Source of the DNA: Cepaea nemoralis
Taxonomy: Eukaryota; Mollusca; Gastropoda; Stylommatophora; Helicidae
DNA: 64,000 bases
Direction: 5' to 3'
Assembly (NCBI GenBank): GCA_014155875.1
Contig: JACEFZ010015078.1
Coordinates: forward strand, 33,783-97,782
Of the stretch, positions 45,601-57,373 are shown one piece after another. The position numbers and the translations under genes were made by a program. The notes under the pieces were generated by a model, which saw only the letters and a list, made by a program, of their open reading frames with translations, was not told where the DNA came from and ran no database searches. Numbering within the stretch: the stretch's first letter is position 1; the number at the start of each line of letters is the position of its first letter.

Positions 45601-47209
45601 TGAGATTCAAATAAAAGACAAACACAAAATATTCCACGTCAATATGCTAAGACCATATTACAACAGAGACAACGAACAAGACGATACAACAGCCTGTACA
45701 GTGATAATAGACCATGAAGATGACGAGGCTAGTGACGAAATTCCAACACCTGCATTAGACACGACAAACTGCTTGAAGGAAATTAAAATCAACCCAAAGT
45801 TAACTCAAGCAGAAACAGACAGTTGCAAACATCTCATACAACAGTACACCACCATCTTCTCCAACAACCCAGGACAAACAGAATTAGTACAACATCAGAT
45901 CACACTCACGTCAAATATACCCATAAAATGCAGACCATACACCATTCCATTGCATTACAAAGAAAACTTACATCAGGAGATCATTAGCTTAGAGAAAAAC
46001 AACATCATTAGACGATCCCAATCACATTTCTCATCTCCAATGGTCATAGTACGCAAAAAGGACAACACGATAAGACTCTGTGTCGACTATAGGAAATTAA
46101 ATAAGATAACTCTTTTAGATCTAGAACCAATGGCAAACTCTGAAGATCTACTGACAGAACTGACAGACTCTAGGTTCTTTACGAAGGTAGACATGACTAA
46201 AGGTTACTGGCAAATAGCGGTAGACGAACAGAGCAGACATCTGACAGCATTTGCCACACCTTGGGGACTGTACGAATGGTGCAAACTTCCATTTGGGCTT
46301 GTCAATGCCCCAGCTACATTCGTACGTATGGCACGACTTCTATTAGTAGACATACCAAATATTATCTGTTACATAGACGACATTTGTGTTCACACAAAGA
46401 CGATGACAGACCACATAAAGACATTAGAACAAACATTTGAACGGATTAGACAGCACGGACTGACGGTAAAGCCTGCAAAAGTAGACATAGCCTATCAGGA
46501 AATATCCTTCTTGGGGTACAAAATATCTAATGGCTTTGTCACGACAGACGATAACATTGTGTCCAAGATACTAAAACTCTCACTTCCGACTACGAAAAAG
46601 CAAGTCAGAAGTTTGTTGGGACTTATAAATTATTATAGGCAGTTCATACCAGATTTTGCTGAACTGACCGAAGTATTTACTAACCTACTAACGAAAGATC
46701 AACCTGAGAAAATTGTAAACAATGAATGCCTAAAATTTGCATTCCAGAAAGTATTATCTTATTTTTCTGATAATAGCTTAAACAATCCCAATCTAAAATT
46801 GCCCAATTTACAAATCCCTTTCAGATTACGCACAGACGCGAGCTCCGTGGCAATTGGAGCAGTCTTGTTACAGGAGCATGATAACATCCTACATCCTGTG
46901 TACTTTGTCTCCAGAAAATTAAAACCGAGAGAACGTGCTTGGTCAACACCACAGTTGGAAGCCCTAGCTCTAGTGGTGGGTATAACTAAATTGTCCAGAT
47001 TCCTCCTGGGACGTCATTTTATTGTGGAGTCTGACAGTAGTCCATTGAGATTTATCAATTCAGGTGTACCTTCCAACCAAATGATAGCTCGCTGGTCTCT
47101 TAAGCTTCAAGATTACAGCTTTGAAGTTCGACATATCGCGGGCAGAACCAACACGATTGCCGATCTTTTGTCCCGTTGTCCGACCGACCCAGTAAGCACC
47201 AATGTCTGA
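42623..47209 (+). CDS. Gag-Pol polyprotein, protease-integrase-RT-RNase H order
   Basis: A single open frame of 1528 codons. Domains by residue: Glu/Lys coiled coil 10-80; Gag body 85-270; Cys/His cluster CKYCTYSHHQGEMC near 288; zinc knuckle CFLCKAYGHYRHDC near 329; protease RDTGSSLIG near 436; integrase HHCC module (HLAHDIPLAGH near 669, CRSCDICQ near 707), core VDIVGPL, QSDRGSQF and IIEKFNGDL near 742, 801 and 838, GPF module SWQGPFKV near 976; RT from 1094 with catalytic YIDDI near 1250; RNase H with RTDASS near 1402 to the end. Integrase precedes RT, unlike most Ty3/gypsy elements and like Ty1/copia; this is the Gmr1 arrangement. Position 42623 is GTG, and an in-frame TGA at 42617 lies inside the LTR end, so no ATG starts this frame before about residue 108. 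The N-terminus conserved in Elements 1 and 3 is missing. All catalytic motifs look intact. Confidence 0.93.
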   Translation: MWTWGLELELSAKTKQAELDIELKKELEIERETELKKAEIAAQSKREELELQLKIKQLDTETAINKESKKSERLEKENQYKKYQGIVRNYTSGDCIAAFTQNFETLMDHYQVPLSEWNIIYMRSLSGEPLKVIETIPKDLRKDYHYLKSKIMAHFMLDEAGYREQFSKLSPKPTQTFSDYLCLVRDIFTKWTSAAKIDKDYQKLEDLIIRDKVISSIPSAFSKFLQENECTSVDQIERRGSAYYTANKHCSASEATDTNFVASANYDKPYNRQKPYKPTSEKYNHCKYCTYSHHQGEMCDKNPAYLTYLRNIVNKQDKERKVFRNLRKCFLCKAYGHYRHDCEGRKMTNKANAALFDRSSSDEEQSEKHPVNSAQVFDMFNANKCTVCNTFYEDGILTCGHSIPIANEEANSGIDSKGRINIHQGYVNGKPATVLRDTGSSLIGLKRTFIMPTDYTGRHVTRRTFSGNIEKYPLAWAYIQTPFLTGKVKCAALTNPVCDIIIGNLPEVNDMPHDITSLCIDEIITTSPSNVIIDNVVPPNECMVANVALRSHDIIDNTVSSPFDIIECVNAVTRSTARMQDEINQTEAIEMLSPVLLPPKTMKETFVTAQKADPSLSKYFNLIGQKPKVTKNARWHFALKNCILTRYYTRGNSTTEQTVLPIEYRKQALHLAHDIPLAGHMAYAKTRSRLLTQFHWPKFCNDIKQYCRSCDICQKLVKKGKHPQAKLQITDLASRPFEKISVDIVGPLNQITTRGNKYILTIIDQCSRWPEAIPLKNITANDIMEVFFHIFSRIGFPDTIQSDRGSQFIAASTQAFTKMLGVKQCFNSPYHPHSSGIIEKFNGDLKHMLAKVTQEHPNNWDVYLPAILFAYREVPHSSTGFSPFELIYGAKPRGPLSIYHQMLTDSTPLLKPISSYVYVTSLRERIIKSCIIAKDALKLSGATYRQYADKGNRTITLTPGQDVLLLLPSDRHLLTDSWQGPFKVTRQISPVDYEIQIKDKHKIFHVNMLRPYYNRDNEQDDTTACTVIIDHEDDEASDEIPTPALDTTNCLKEIKINPKLTQAETDSCKHLIQQYTTIFSNNPGQTELVQHQITLTSNIPIKCRPYTIPLHYKENLHQEIISLEKNNIIRRSQSHFSSPMVIVRKKDNTIRLCVDYRKLNKITLLDLEPMANSEDLLTELTDSRFFTKVDMTKGYWQIAVDEQSRHLTAFATPWGLYEWCKLPFGLVNAPATFVRMARLLLVDIPNIICYIDDICVHTKTMTDHIKTLEQTFERIRQHGLTVKPAKVDIAYQEISFLGYKISNGFVTTDDNIVSKILKLSLPTTKKQVRSLLGLINYYRQFIPDFAELTEVFTNLLTKDQPEKIVNNECLKFAFQKVLSYFSDNSLNNPNLKLPNLQIPFRLRTDASSVAIGAVLLQEHDNILHPVYFVSRKLKPRERAWSTPQLEALALVVGITKLSRFLLGRHFIVESDSSPLRFINSGVPSNQMIARWSLKLQDYSFEVRHIAGRTNTIADLLSRCPTDPVSTNV

Positions 47210-48565
47210 GTGCAGTGTGTTAAATACACTCAGACCAACACAGCCATCCATCAGTGAAATTTTTTTTCACGAAAGCTGTGTATGTCTACTATGTGATGTG
47301 ATAGGGTTTATTCCCAATATATATAGTTTTCTTATTTTTATTATTAACGTAGTGATTGTCGTGAATAATTGTGTAGTGTGTGGTAGAAAGTGAACTTTAT
47401 TAATTGTATATATATTACGAAACAAGAACAGTGCCACATTCGCTCTAAACTTACCGCAAGCGAACTATCCAATTTATCAATGGTATCTGCGATTGGAACA
47501 TATCCAGTGATATTTTAAATCCGTGTGTGAAAGTGTGACCTGAACATTGACATCTATACCACTGCAGTCAATCGAAATCCAGAAGTTTTTCCAGTGAAAC
47601 AACCAACACATGAACGATCAGAACATTACACTCCGTTTTACTACATCAGACCGGAACAAGGGTGTTCTACAATTTTCAACAACAGTTGTTCGTGTGTACT
47701 TCCGGATGATTTAGAAATTTAGTTCAAAATTAGCAGACGACAAACAAAAGCTTAAAAAGTTATAACAATTGTAAAATATTTAGGAATCAACAATTTTGAA
47801 TACACGAATTATGTATTAATATTTTTCATTTAGTGTAATCTTAGAATCATATCTTGATTAATTTATTCATACTATCGACATTTTTTTTCGCTAGTGTGGA
47901 AAAACATCAAGCTATGACGCTGAGAAATAGAAGAATTATTGTAAGATATTATATTTGATAATTTTTGAAGTTATGTCCCTTTCATTTAATTGTTATTACA
48001 TTATTACACCAAGGGCGGTAAATTGAAATGTATAAGATTATGTGTTGTATATAAATAGCCATGTTGTTGCCAGATTGCTAACACGCCAAGAAGCCATCTA
48101 CTGGGCATGGTATAGTGTTACCGACATTGCAGACCGACACAAGAGCTCCTGGCCAAATGAGGTCAGAGTTTAAGCGTTGAATGCGGCTTATATAAAGCCG
48201 TATTACGGTCTTGCCAGATGTTTTTTGTTTCAAAAAGCATATTATTATTTTTTTTTAGAGGCTGCGAGGTAGTTGCTTGGGAAGCTGTTACTACCGATCT
48301 GACTGGGTCAATAATGCAATTAAGGTAATCAGCCATCGAGAGGATAAAACTTGACACGTGTTAAAGGTTGAACACCACATGTCTTAAAATACAACGTCCA
48401 TTTCATATGTGTTTCTATGCCGAGATATGTATTCGTATGTATTTCTATACCAATGTATATAACAACAGAAGGGTCGACTCTGACAAGGTTAAAAATATTA
48501 ACCCGGCATGTATATAGAGTTTACATGAAAGATGACATCTTTCATGAAGAAGCCCCGGGGGAGCA
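47210..48565 (+). other. Element 2 3' non-coding region with polypurine tract
   Basis: About 1.36 kb without a supportable frame. GAAGAAGCCCCGGGGGAGCA at 48546-48565 abuts the 3' LTR and is the likely plus-strand primer site, although interrupted by four C residues. Confidence 0.7.
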
Positions 48566-49095
48566 TGTCAGAGTCTAAAGTATTGCCAGCAGAGATGCAG
48601 GGACATCGTTACGCCCGCCAGGCGAATAGTCCCTAGCGGGGATGCCGTAACATCGTTACGCCCGCCAGGCGAGTATTAGTTACCTGCCTGCGAGGTTGCT
48701 GGCTGACGAGACAGCCAGCGGTCAGGCAAGGACAAAGCAGGACGCACGCAGGCCTCGTGAAGCCACTTCAGGTGGGAAGGCGCGTTGCGGGAAATAGCCA
48801 GACAGCTCTGGGACTCGGACTCGACTGGACGTATGGAGAGAGAAAGGCTTTGTGTAGTTCTGTGCCCGAAAGTCGAGTGCTTGTACATCTTGTGAGATAG
48901 ACTGTAAGCTGTGGGTTGCCTGTAAGTGTATTGTTATAACTTATGTATTGTAATGATCATCTCTAGATCGTATTGTATGTGATCTGTAAATAAATCCATT
49001 GAAACTTCGTGTCGTTGTGTCTCAAGTCAAATCACGTTGTACTTGTACTGTCTCACATTTGTTAGGTATAACGAGCCAGGTTTAAGACCCTGACA
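48566..49095 (+). repeat. Element 2 3' LTR
   Basis: 530 bases, TGTCAGAGTC to CCCTGACA. It differs from the 5' LTR by ACAAAGCAGG against ACAAATCAGG and CACATTTGTT against CACATGTGTT. Confidence 0.95.
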
Positions 49096-49130
49096 CGCGG
49101 GCCGTATACTCATTCTGTACAATACATGCA

Positions 49131-49366
49131 CTGGTCTCCGTGGCGAAGAGCTTAAGGACGTGGATCGTAATCCCGTATACCCGCTTTCGAAACACTGATG
49201 CGCGCGATTCGGCAGCAGACATCATTGCGCTGGTTTTTTACGCTATGGTATGGGTGCGGGTCGTTTGGAAAGCAATGAAAGACTACTAAACGTAAATCTG
49301 CCAAGACATCAACAGCAGCAAACAATGCTGGTGTTGACTCCAAACTTCCTGTAAAGGATATGCAAC
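49131..49366 (+). mobile_element. SINE-A in hAT, D2 partner of 12387-12621
   Basis: Starts CTGGTCTCCGTGGCGAAGA and ends TGTAAAGGATATGCAAC. It occupies the same position as in D1. Confidence 0.7.
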
Positions 49367-49736
49367 TAACGGTAACAACACGCTCCGGGGACAAAAGACG
49401 AATAACTAAGTTAATCGTGGTTGAATAGTGTGCAATGCACACAAAAAACAAAGACAACCAACATATTTATTTACTACAACAGGTTATCAAAGAAGGCGAC
49501 GTTAGGAACAAAGATAGTTACATCAAACCTAGTGTGCACATATCCGAATCTCACAAACTAAGCAGCAAAAAAGGTTAGTTAGATTTGTGAAGTTGATATT
49601 TGAGTTTCAAGATTTCATCCATGTTTGGTTTGGAATTGCAGCATCCAATCTAGAGAATTGCTTTCACATATTTCAATTTTAAAAATGTTTGCTCACAGAC
49701 ATAAGTTGTTTCAAACACTGATACCATGATTTTTTC

Positions 49737-49965
49737 ATATCCTTACAGGACATCGCTGTCAACATCAGCACTTTCAGCTAATTGTTGATTTCTTGGCAAG
49801 ATTATGCTCAGTAGTTTGCCATTGCTTTCTGAGCAACCGGCTCACATACCCCGTAAGTTACCGACGCGGAAAGAACTGCTCCCAATTCTCGCTCACATCA
49901 CGTTACTTACGATAGTATACGGGATTACGGAGAAATTCGTGTAATCCATAGACCAGGGAGATCGG
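49737..49965 (-). mobile_element. SINE-A in hAT, D2 partner of 13048-13280
   Basis: Minus-strand copy starting GCCGATCTCCCTGGTC. Same insertion point in the transposase as in D1. Confidence 0.7.
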
Positions 49966-51359
49966 CACTGATGCCATACCAGCGGAAAATTGCTTCAGTT
50001 TGGGAAACTCAACATCAGCTAAGCAGCGGTAAAATTCAACAAGTTTTCCTTCTCTGTGCTTCTGTGAAAAATTAGGAGTAGTCAGAGCACCTAATTAGTA
50101 GTGTCCTCTAGAAATATATCTTGAATAATAGATAAGACAAGATAAAGGATATGATTTTGCACGTTTTTGTCTAGAGGTCTCTCAAATGAGATAGATCATC
50201 ATTCCCGCCTAGCCCTTTTGGAGACCCATTTTTCCCTTGGCTCTGAACCCCCACTGTGAGATTCCCAAGTATCCACACAGAAATTTATAAAAGAAGAAAA
50301 AGGTTCCCTCAAAGGCCAAAAGAAGATCTGGACTATTCGCCCCTGTACAACTGAGGATCCAATTCACTCATCATAATGTTGTAAGTGTGCTATTCGTCCG
50401 TCACATTAGATCTTCCCTTATTTTATTTGTGTCAAAAGTGACCTATATCAGTTGTCCAATTAGACTTTAGGACGTTAGGATTCAATATTAGTAGACAAAC
50501 TCAACAATAACTGTACATAACATCTGTTGAACAAGACATCTACATGACAGGTTCTTGACAAAAGTGGGACATACATTTACATAGAATTGTTTACACCACA
50601 ATTGTACAAGACATTCACCTGTGACATGTACTTAAAACACTGGTTCATTAATACTCTTTATTGAGCGGTTGGTGGGTCGAGTGAAGACCAATAGTTCATC
50701 CTGTTGTCATATCTACACTTCAAAAGTACATACATAATGTACAAACAAATCCCAGGAGAAAAGAGTTCAATCCTTGAAACAATGGCATCTGTGTGTAGGT
50801 TTCCCTTCCCACTTCATCACCCTTTTAATTCATTATAGTGCTATAAGGATATTGATTGCTCACAACATATAAACAACCACTTGTTGGACACCACATTTAC
50901 TTGATGTACACAACACTTTTGGACAAACAGTTCAGGTATTAACTCAAGATCTGTAGTTACATATATATAGGTGTAATAAACACTATGCATTTTCAGACAG
51001 GCATGGGAATTAGTTGCATTATTACAATATAGTACCCAGTGACCCCAGAAAAAAACAAGGTTATTACAAACAACACAACAACCACAAATTGGTTCTGCTA
51101 ACTTGACCTCATTGTACCTAGATAAAAATCACATTGGTCTAGGTGCAGAAACCCTACATACATACATTTATTTCTGACACCATGTACAATTCTCATATTT
51201 AAAAATAATGAGTGGGTGTCAAAAGATTATACGTATATGTCATAACATAACCCTTTAGTTGTACACCATTACCATGTAAAACACTCTTTACCCTTTTCCT
51301 GTCATAGAAGAAAACCACACTCATGAAAACAGTTGATACTAATAATTAAATTAATTAAT

Positions 51360-52200
51360 TATAGTGTTCATTTAGGCGTTGCGGATGGGTATTCTTCTCC
51401 AGTGCAAAGCAGTTAATGTCCATAATTATCCGTGCAGAATTATACTCACAGTCATTTTCTACTCACAGTATGTCCACCGAAGTTGGCTGGCGAATGTTTC
51501 TAATCCATAATCCAAGCATAGAATTATACATAAGCACATATTCTCTCCATGAGACTGAATTTAAGAATACTCGGTTGCCATTTGGGTTGTGTTCCAATTG
51601 AAATTGATGCCTAGGTCTGTCATACTTTCAGGAGATGCAACTTAAGCTCTGCAGAAGGTTCTTCCCTATATCATCTTATCGATGAAAAGATGACGACTGT
51701 CCAACAGCTCGGTTTATGTTAACCGGTTCCCAATTTAGTTCAAAAGGCTTTGTCACACACCCGGTTCATGTTGATAGGCCATCCCACACTTGATGATGGG
51801 CAGTTATGCTGACATGGGACCAGCATAGAGTTCTGATTCATTCCATTTCTGTGTAGAACATACAGTGGTGAGTCATTCATTTGGTTTCATCTGAAGATTC
51901 TGCTGCAGGCATGTAACTGAAGAATATTACTCCACCACATATCCAGGTTTGCAAGCCATCAGGTGATTTCTTTGGTTGCAGGCGTAAAGGCATTTACTCA
52001 GCTAGCTGCTTTCATATGGTTCTTTTGATGGTGTTCAGGTTTTGGACCTTGAGGTAATCTGGTGTAGTTATGGTTCAGATGTTCTGAAGTTGGTACATTT
52101 GTTTGTATTGGCTATAATGTTGTTTCAGTGTCTCTTCCCATTTGGTTGAGTTGGTGTCTAGTATTCTAGACTTTGGGGTTGCATGACTGGAACCTTATTT
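51360..52200 (-). pseudogene. Possible decayed coding stretch in X2
   Basis: One minus-strand frame from about 52200 to 51360 reads through with scattered stops, most of them TGA. It contains compositionally protein-like segments such as SPDGLQTWICGGVIFFSY near 51960 and WREYVLMYNSMLGLWIRN near 51555. I recognise no family. It could be the remains of the element's own protein. It could also be chance. Confidence 0.3.
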
Positions 52201-54692
52201 TTGACTGTTGCAGCTGTGAGATGTTCTTTCGAAGACTTATCCATTGTGGATATTAACTTGGTAATCCAACCAACAGTTGAAGTTTACTCACTGTTGTTAG
52301 TTTTAGTAACTTGAAGAAGGATTGTCCCAGTTTCACTGACTTGGTTGAATGATGAGGCCATAGGTGATACTTCTCAGAAGTAACGCAAACGATACACTGT
52401 TGTCAGTACTCTGATGATCTTCATCTTTGTAGATTATTAGATCTTGAAGTCCATCCTGGATCCATCCATCCATCATGTGCCATGCCGGTAAGCGTGGGCC
52501 ATCCTGGATATTCCTACTAAAATAGGACTTAATCACTCACCCAGTCAGTTGTCTTCTAATTTATCTGTTGCTCGCTATGGAGCTATTGAGTGCAGCAGTC
52601 CATGGGTATTTCTAGATGCAGACTATGGTTAGGACATTCACTTTTTGGCTGTTGAACCAGGATCCAGGTTTAGTGATATAGTCCCACCACATTCAACCAC
52701 CACCTGCTTCTCTTCTATAGAAAAGGGATGACAAGAATACAACACTAGCATTAACCTACTGTGTTATGGTAAAAGGTTTACAACACAATTACAAACACAA
52801 ATACAAAACAACAAGGGGAGAAGGGGAAAGGAGTGGGTGTCCACGTTCCACTGTCCCTCATTGCTGAGTAGAGCCATTCTGACTCTTAATAGTGAGTAAG
52901 GTATTTTCTCACTTTATTTTATGTTCTGTTGTTACTGGGACAATTAGAGGAGTGAAGTCATTCTGTCAATCCAACATGTTGATATTGTATCTCTCATTCT
53001 TGAAGAGAATAGCCTATACAGGATCTCTGTGGTTTCTAATTCCGCATCTTCCCAAGGCTATTCAACATTGGCTTTTTAAGTACTGTCGTGCACAAGGATT
53101 CTTACATCAACATCCTCTAATCCCAAGGTGCAACATTAAAATGTATATTCCCACAGTAAAAAGTAACAATCAGAACAGGGAAAATTCTCATACCAGAAAA
53201 AAAACATATATGTCCATTTTTCTGATATCAAGTACATGATAATCCTACATAATAATTAATCATAATGCTGATCCAGGGAGCCTTTGTTTTTGGATTTTCT
53301 CAGGGGTTAATCCATAACTAAAACATACATTGTTTTCCCCCACTGCGTACAGCAGATGAGGATAGTAGTCGCTGTGATATATTTTGTCAAGGACTGCTAT
53401 TATTCAAGCAATTTATTCACATCAATCTTCGCTTCTGTTCCTATTACAGTGAGGCGATGGGGATTGAATCCTATCCGAACATGCATTTACATCACGCGTT
53501 TACTTTAATTGTTCATGAATTTATATTCTCAAACCTGGCATTCTCCTAACACTATTTTATGAAATGATTATATGTTCTTCACTACTATGGAGTGGTTATT
53601 AATCTGTTAACAAAAGGATGGTACTAAAATTTAACACTATAGTTCCAAGTTACAGATTATGATGTGGCGAAGTATTTTATCCCCTGACTAAGAGTCAGGA
53701 ATACGCGTAATCATTTGTATGTCCCCGTATGGATAAAACACCTTTCTATAGTACATAGATTATTTGCAGATTTCTAAGCATAAATAGTGAGATATTGTTC
53801 ATAGTGCCTAGAAGTTTTAACATAGGAATATGAAATTGACAGACACTACGTTGAGAAAATCTCTAGAATGTGTTTCAGACATGAGAGTTGATACTTTATG
53901 TGTACTACAGTACACATAATATTCATAGGTTATAGACACTATTAGTTAGATATAAGTTCATAATGCCTATAAAAGATATTAACATAGGGATTTGAATTTG
54001 TAAGACATAGGAAAAATTACAGTGTGGCGCCCACATGTGTTTCCTTAGTAAACATCATCCTAGCCTGGTTTAAGAGAATTGTAACTAATTCTTAATTAAA
54101 CATACTGGTCTATGTAATACATAAATATATCTTAATAATGTAGATATAACATACCAATTGGCTTGCAGAGAATGATGATTTTAAAAGGCAAAATACTTTT
54201 CCACACACGGGGAAAGAAATCCCATCCGGGGAACACACGTCTGTTTCCTTTGATTGCCTGCACTCAAAATGGCTACTTTAGTCCTTCGTTTTTCTATCAG
54301 TCCCGGTCTTGCCAGGTACGTGAAAAAATTAAAGCCAAATAGATTAAGCTGCCACGGTCAGTCTATCGCTGTTTTATTTTCTCCTACATTAAGTAAGTTA
54401 CTTAAACAGTAATTGAAAGGGTTTGTTTATTTTTAAGGGAGTCAATGCTTAGGAAAGGGTAGGGACGTTTTTATTATATTACACATACATAATGTACAAA
54501 TATGCAGAACATGCATGCAGATAAACATGATACAACTCCTAGTTAATCCACCAGCAGATCAATATACTCTCCTCCTCCTCTCTAATCTCCTCCTACACCA
54601 CTGATTCATGTATTCATCATCCTTCACTGTCATTGGAGAAAATATAGAATCCTGGTTATGGGAAAACTCAAGGAAGGAACCACTGTTCTGGG

Positions 54693-55810
54693 TCATTTGC
54701 ATCCTGTTATCATCAGCAATTGATGTTGGGAAAGCTCCAGGTAGCAGACTTCCTGTAATAAGTCCCATGCCAGATTATTCCTCTTAAGAACAGAATTTGG
54801 GGTGATGATATGGTACTGAATCTCACTGTCGACCAGACTGCCTGTGAAGCTGACACTGGGTACTTCAAATGGTTTGAGGATATCACTCTCCTGACATTGG
54901 GAGATGTATACTCGGTACATGTAGATCATGACTTGCTGAAGAGACCCAGAGATATGAACAAAATCCAATGTATTTTGCAGCATCTCACCTAGCGAGTCCG
55001 ACTTCACCTACTTTTCAAGTCTCCCCAACAATCACTGTGTGAGCACCATGCTGGGTATTCTCTAAGATTAAGTCTCAGATAACAATCCACCACAAGAGTT
55101 ACTTCAGGTTTCTATGAATGGGGTTAACAACAAGAGACTTGTTCTCAGTTCTCAGATGATACTGATATAATAATCACAACCTGATCACCATAATAACCAC
55201 ATTAATCACATTAATGGAATTCTTCAGAACCGTTTTTCTCCCATTGACTTTCAGCTGTTGGGGAGCTGAGGTAAAACCCTCCGAGAAATTTCGGATTCTA
55301 GGAGAATGACTAGGTGTTCCATTGGGGCACAGGTTTTACTTTCCATGAGCATGACCGAGACAAACTGTAGACAGGGGTCTTCTTTATTAAAGCATTGTTA
55401 CTGTACACCAAGACAGGTTTATCAATGTCTACCAATCCTGCTTCCTGTTCAAAAACAGTACTTTTCAGTTGACTTGGGCCAAGGTATGTCATGAAGATAA
55501 AGGCTGGCAAATCAGCCTGTGTTCTTCTGTGATTATCCCTGGATTGCACCTATAGGGAGTTAGTTCTGGGTCTGGGACTCCTGTTTAGTTGTCCCAGAGA
55601 AAATATGAAGGCCTCTCCACCATCCTTTGTTCTCTGTTGATATATAAAATGGTACAGCATTTCTTTACATTTGTTCAAGACAATGTTATCAAACATCAAC
55701 AGACACAGATGGAAATGGGGAGGTGAGGGAGGGTGTTGACCAAACACACCTCTCCTGGTTGATGATGGAGTGTGTTCCACTCTGATGGACTGTGGGTGAT
55801 ATGTTTTCAT
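54693..55810 (-). pseudogene. Possible decayed coding stretches in X2
   Basis: On the minus strand, 55810-55310 is one frame interrupted by a single stop at about 55550, with segments such as LMFDNIVLNKCKEMLYHF and ADLPAFIFMTYLGPSQL. A further frame runs 55007-54693. The first stretch has a degraded counterpart in X1 near 24660-24840. No domain is recognised. Confidence 0.3.
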
Positions 55811-57373
55811 TATTCACCCCTGTTTGGGGTAGCCATAAGCCTATATGCTGAGACAGGGTAACTTAACACAATTACAAGCATTTTATATGTCTAAGTTCTT
55901 ACAATGTTTAAACCACAGTAGACCTGGGCACAATGAGGAACAGACACAGTAAAGCAAAGCACTATAAGGCAAGAAGCATGAGCAAGCATTGTGAAATAGC
56001 AACATGAGAAAGGCATTGTGAATTAGCAACATGAGCAGGCATGGTGATGGCAAGATGGAAAATAGGCATTTACAACTGCAATATGCAATATGTATTAAAC
56101 TAATGGCATTTACCCAATTAGCAGACCAAACATCAATTCCAATGGTTGTTATGTTGGTGCATGAATGTCCTATTCCATACACACTCACACAGCAATGCCA
56201 GACCTCACCCCTCTCAGACCAGACTTGGCTCACAAGTACATCACATCATCATCATGTCCTCTTTCCCCACTGAGTAATGTCCATATCTACTACAGTAGGT
56301 AACAGAAGCCAAATTGCATAAGCAATTGTTCACATATGCACCAAAGCACATATGGGGAAAAACATGTTTTGTCCTTGTAAATTTGCATGAGCCATACAGT
56401 ATATTCAGCCAACTAAGACACAGGTTCGAACACATATTGTCCTTTTAGGAACTAGTTCATATGAACCTACCAACAGTAGAGGTACCAGTGTAATACTTCA
56501 GAGAGAAATTGTATTAATTCTCCTGAGCGTAATCTAGCCACCAGGCATCACAGGAACTTTGCAATTATGGCGTGCCATACACGTCCTGCCTACATATGGA
56601 TATGAAGCATCTATCTTTCTACCAATGTGAGAGGCTACTTATCAAATCAGCCAGCTCACTCACTCCAACATTCTCAGCATTTACAAAGGAACTTATACAT
56701 GTTACATCACACATTCCAATCCAGACTACCAAATGTTAACTCGCAAAAGCAGTGTACAGTTTGGTTAAGAATGAGTCATGCTAGGCATTTAGAATGCACA
56801 AAGGTTTTGCGAATATGCATTGAGTGTAATTTACAATCATCAAGCATACAGCAACCAGTCACAACAGGGGAATGATATGCACTTGGAGTATTACACAGCG
56901 TGGAAGACCTGACAGGTTGAAGAAGCAGTATTCAGAATACTTGCACAGTGAAGTTCTGTTTTCACTTTCACATTTTCTTCATAAAATACTCTCATATTCT
57001 TCTCTTTCGTTCACTAGGCATAACCACAACATTAAAGTATGTTTTAAAGTGGTACCTGTTATTCCAGAGAACAATATTCATTATATTTTTAGGGCGCTAT
57101 GATAACCACATCACAATGCATCCTGCCTTGCTGGAAATCGAGCTCAACTACCAGATATTTGAAATTTGGCCTAGTGGTTAGCATGGGCTGCCACGTATTA
57201 GCCAATGAAAATTGGGCGAGCGCACATCGCTGCCCTACCCCACCGTGATACTGGAACATGTTCGATTCTATTAATAACCCTACTATCTGGATGGTCTCCG
57301 TTCAAGATTAAAAGTATTATTATGGATGTGTTGGACTGGGAATGTGGATGCCTGATCCATTATGTCACAGCTT

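Larger units (their letters stand above)
42092..49095 (+). mobile_element. LTR retrotransposon Element 2 (Gmr1-like), young, 7.0 kb
   Basis: LTRs at 42092-42621 and 48566-49095 are both 530 bases and differ at about two positions. The flanks CACGG (42087-42091) and CGCGG (49096-49100) are a 5-base duplication with one CpG-type change; the single site CGCGG is at 12351-12355 in D1. One continuous gag-pol frame fills the centre. There is no env. Unlike Element 1 it has no leader between the 5' LTR and the coding frame. Confidence 0.95.
49096..50061 (-). pseudogene. hAT transposon, D2 copy, part 2 (transposase C-terminus)
   Basis: Continues hAT after Element 2 and matches D1 12351-13375. It holds SINE-A at 49131-49366 (plus) and 49737-49965 (minus). 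The transposase dimerisation region lies on the minus strand at about 49570-49735; relative to D1 it has lost a stretch between 49662 and 49665. Element X2 interrupts it at GCTT (50058-50061). Confidence 0.85.
50062..57369. mobile_element. Element X2, unassigned DNA transposon-like, 7.3 kb
   Basis: Flanked by GCTT at 50058-50061 and 57370-57373; D1 has a single GCTT at 13372-13375 in intact transposase sequence. The ends are CTGTGAAAAATTAGG and CCATTATGTCACA, so both termini carry TGTGA inverted. Its first ~590 bases and most of 55020-57369 match X1 in inverted orientation, while about 50650-55020 is extra. No complete transposase is recognised. Several minus-strand stretches look like decayed coding sequence. 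It inserted after the segmental duplication. Confidence 0.78.

Noticed and set aside
47210..48565. Envelope-like or accessory gene downstream of Element 2 pol
   Set aside because: No frame longer than about 65 codons and no signal peptide or membrane pattern. The region is treated as 3' non-coding.
52892..53239. 115-residue plus-strand frame in X2 as a gene
   Set aside because: No recognised domain and no counterpart in X1. It lies in the extra interior of X2.
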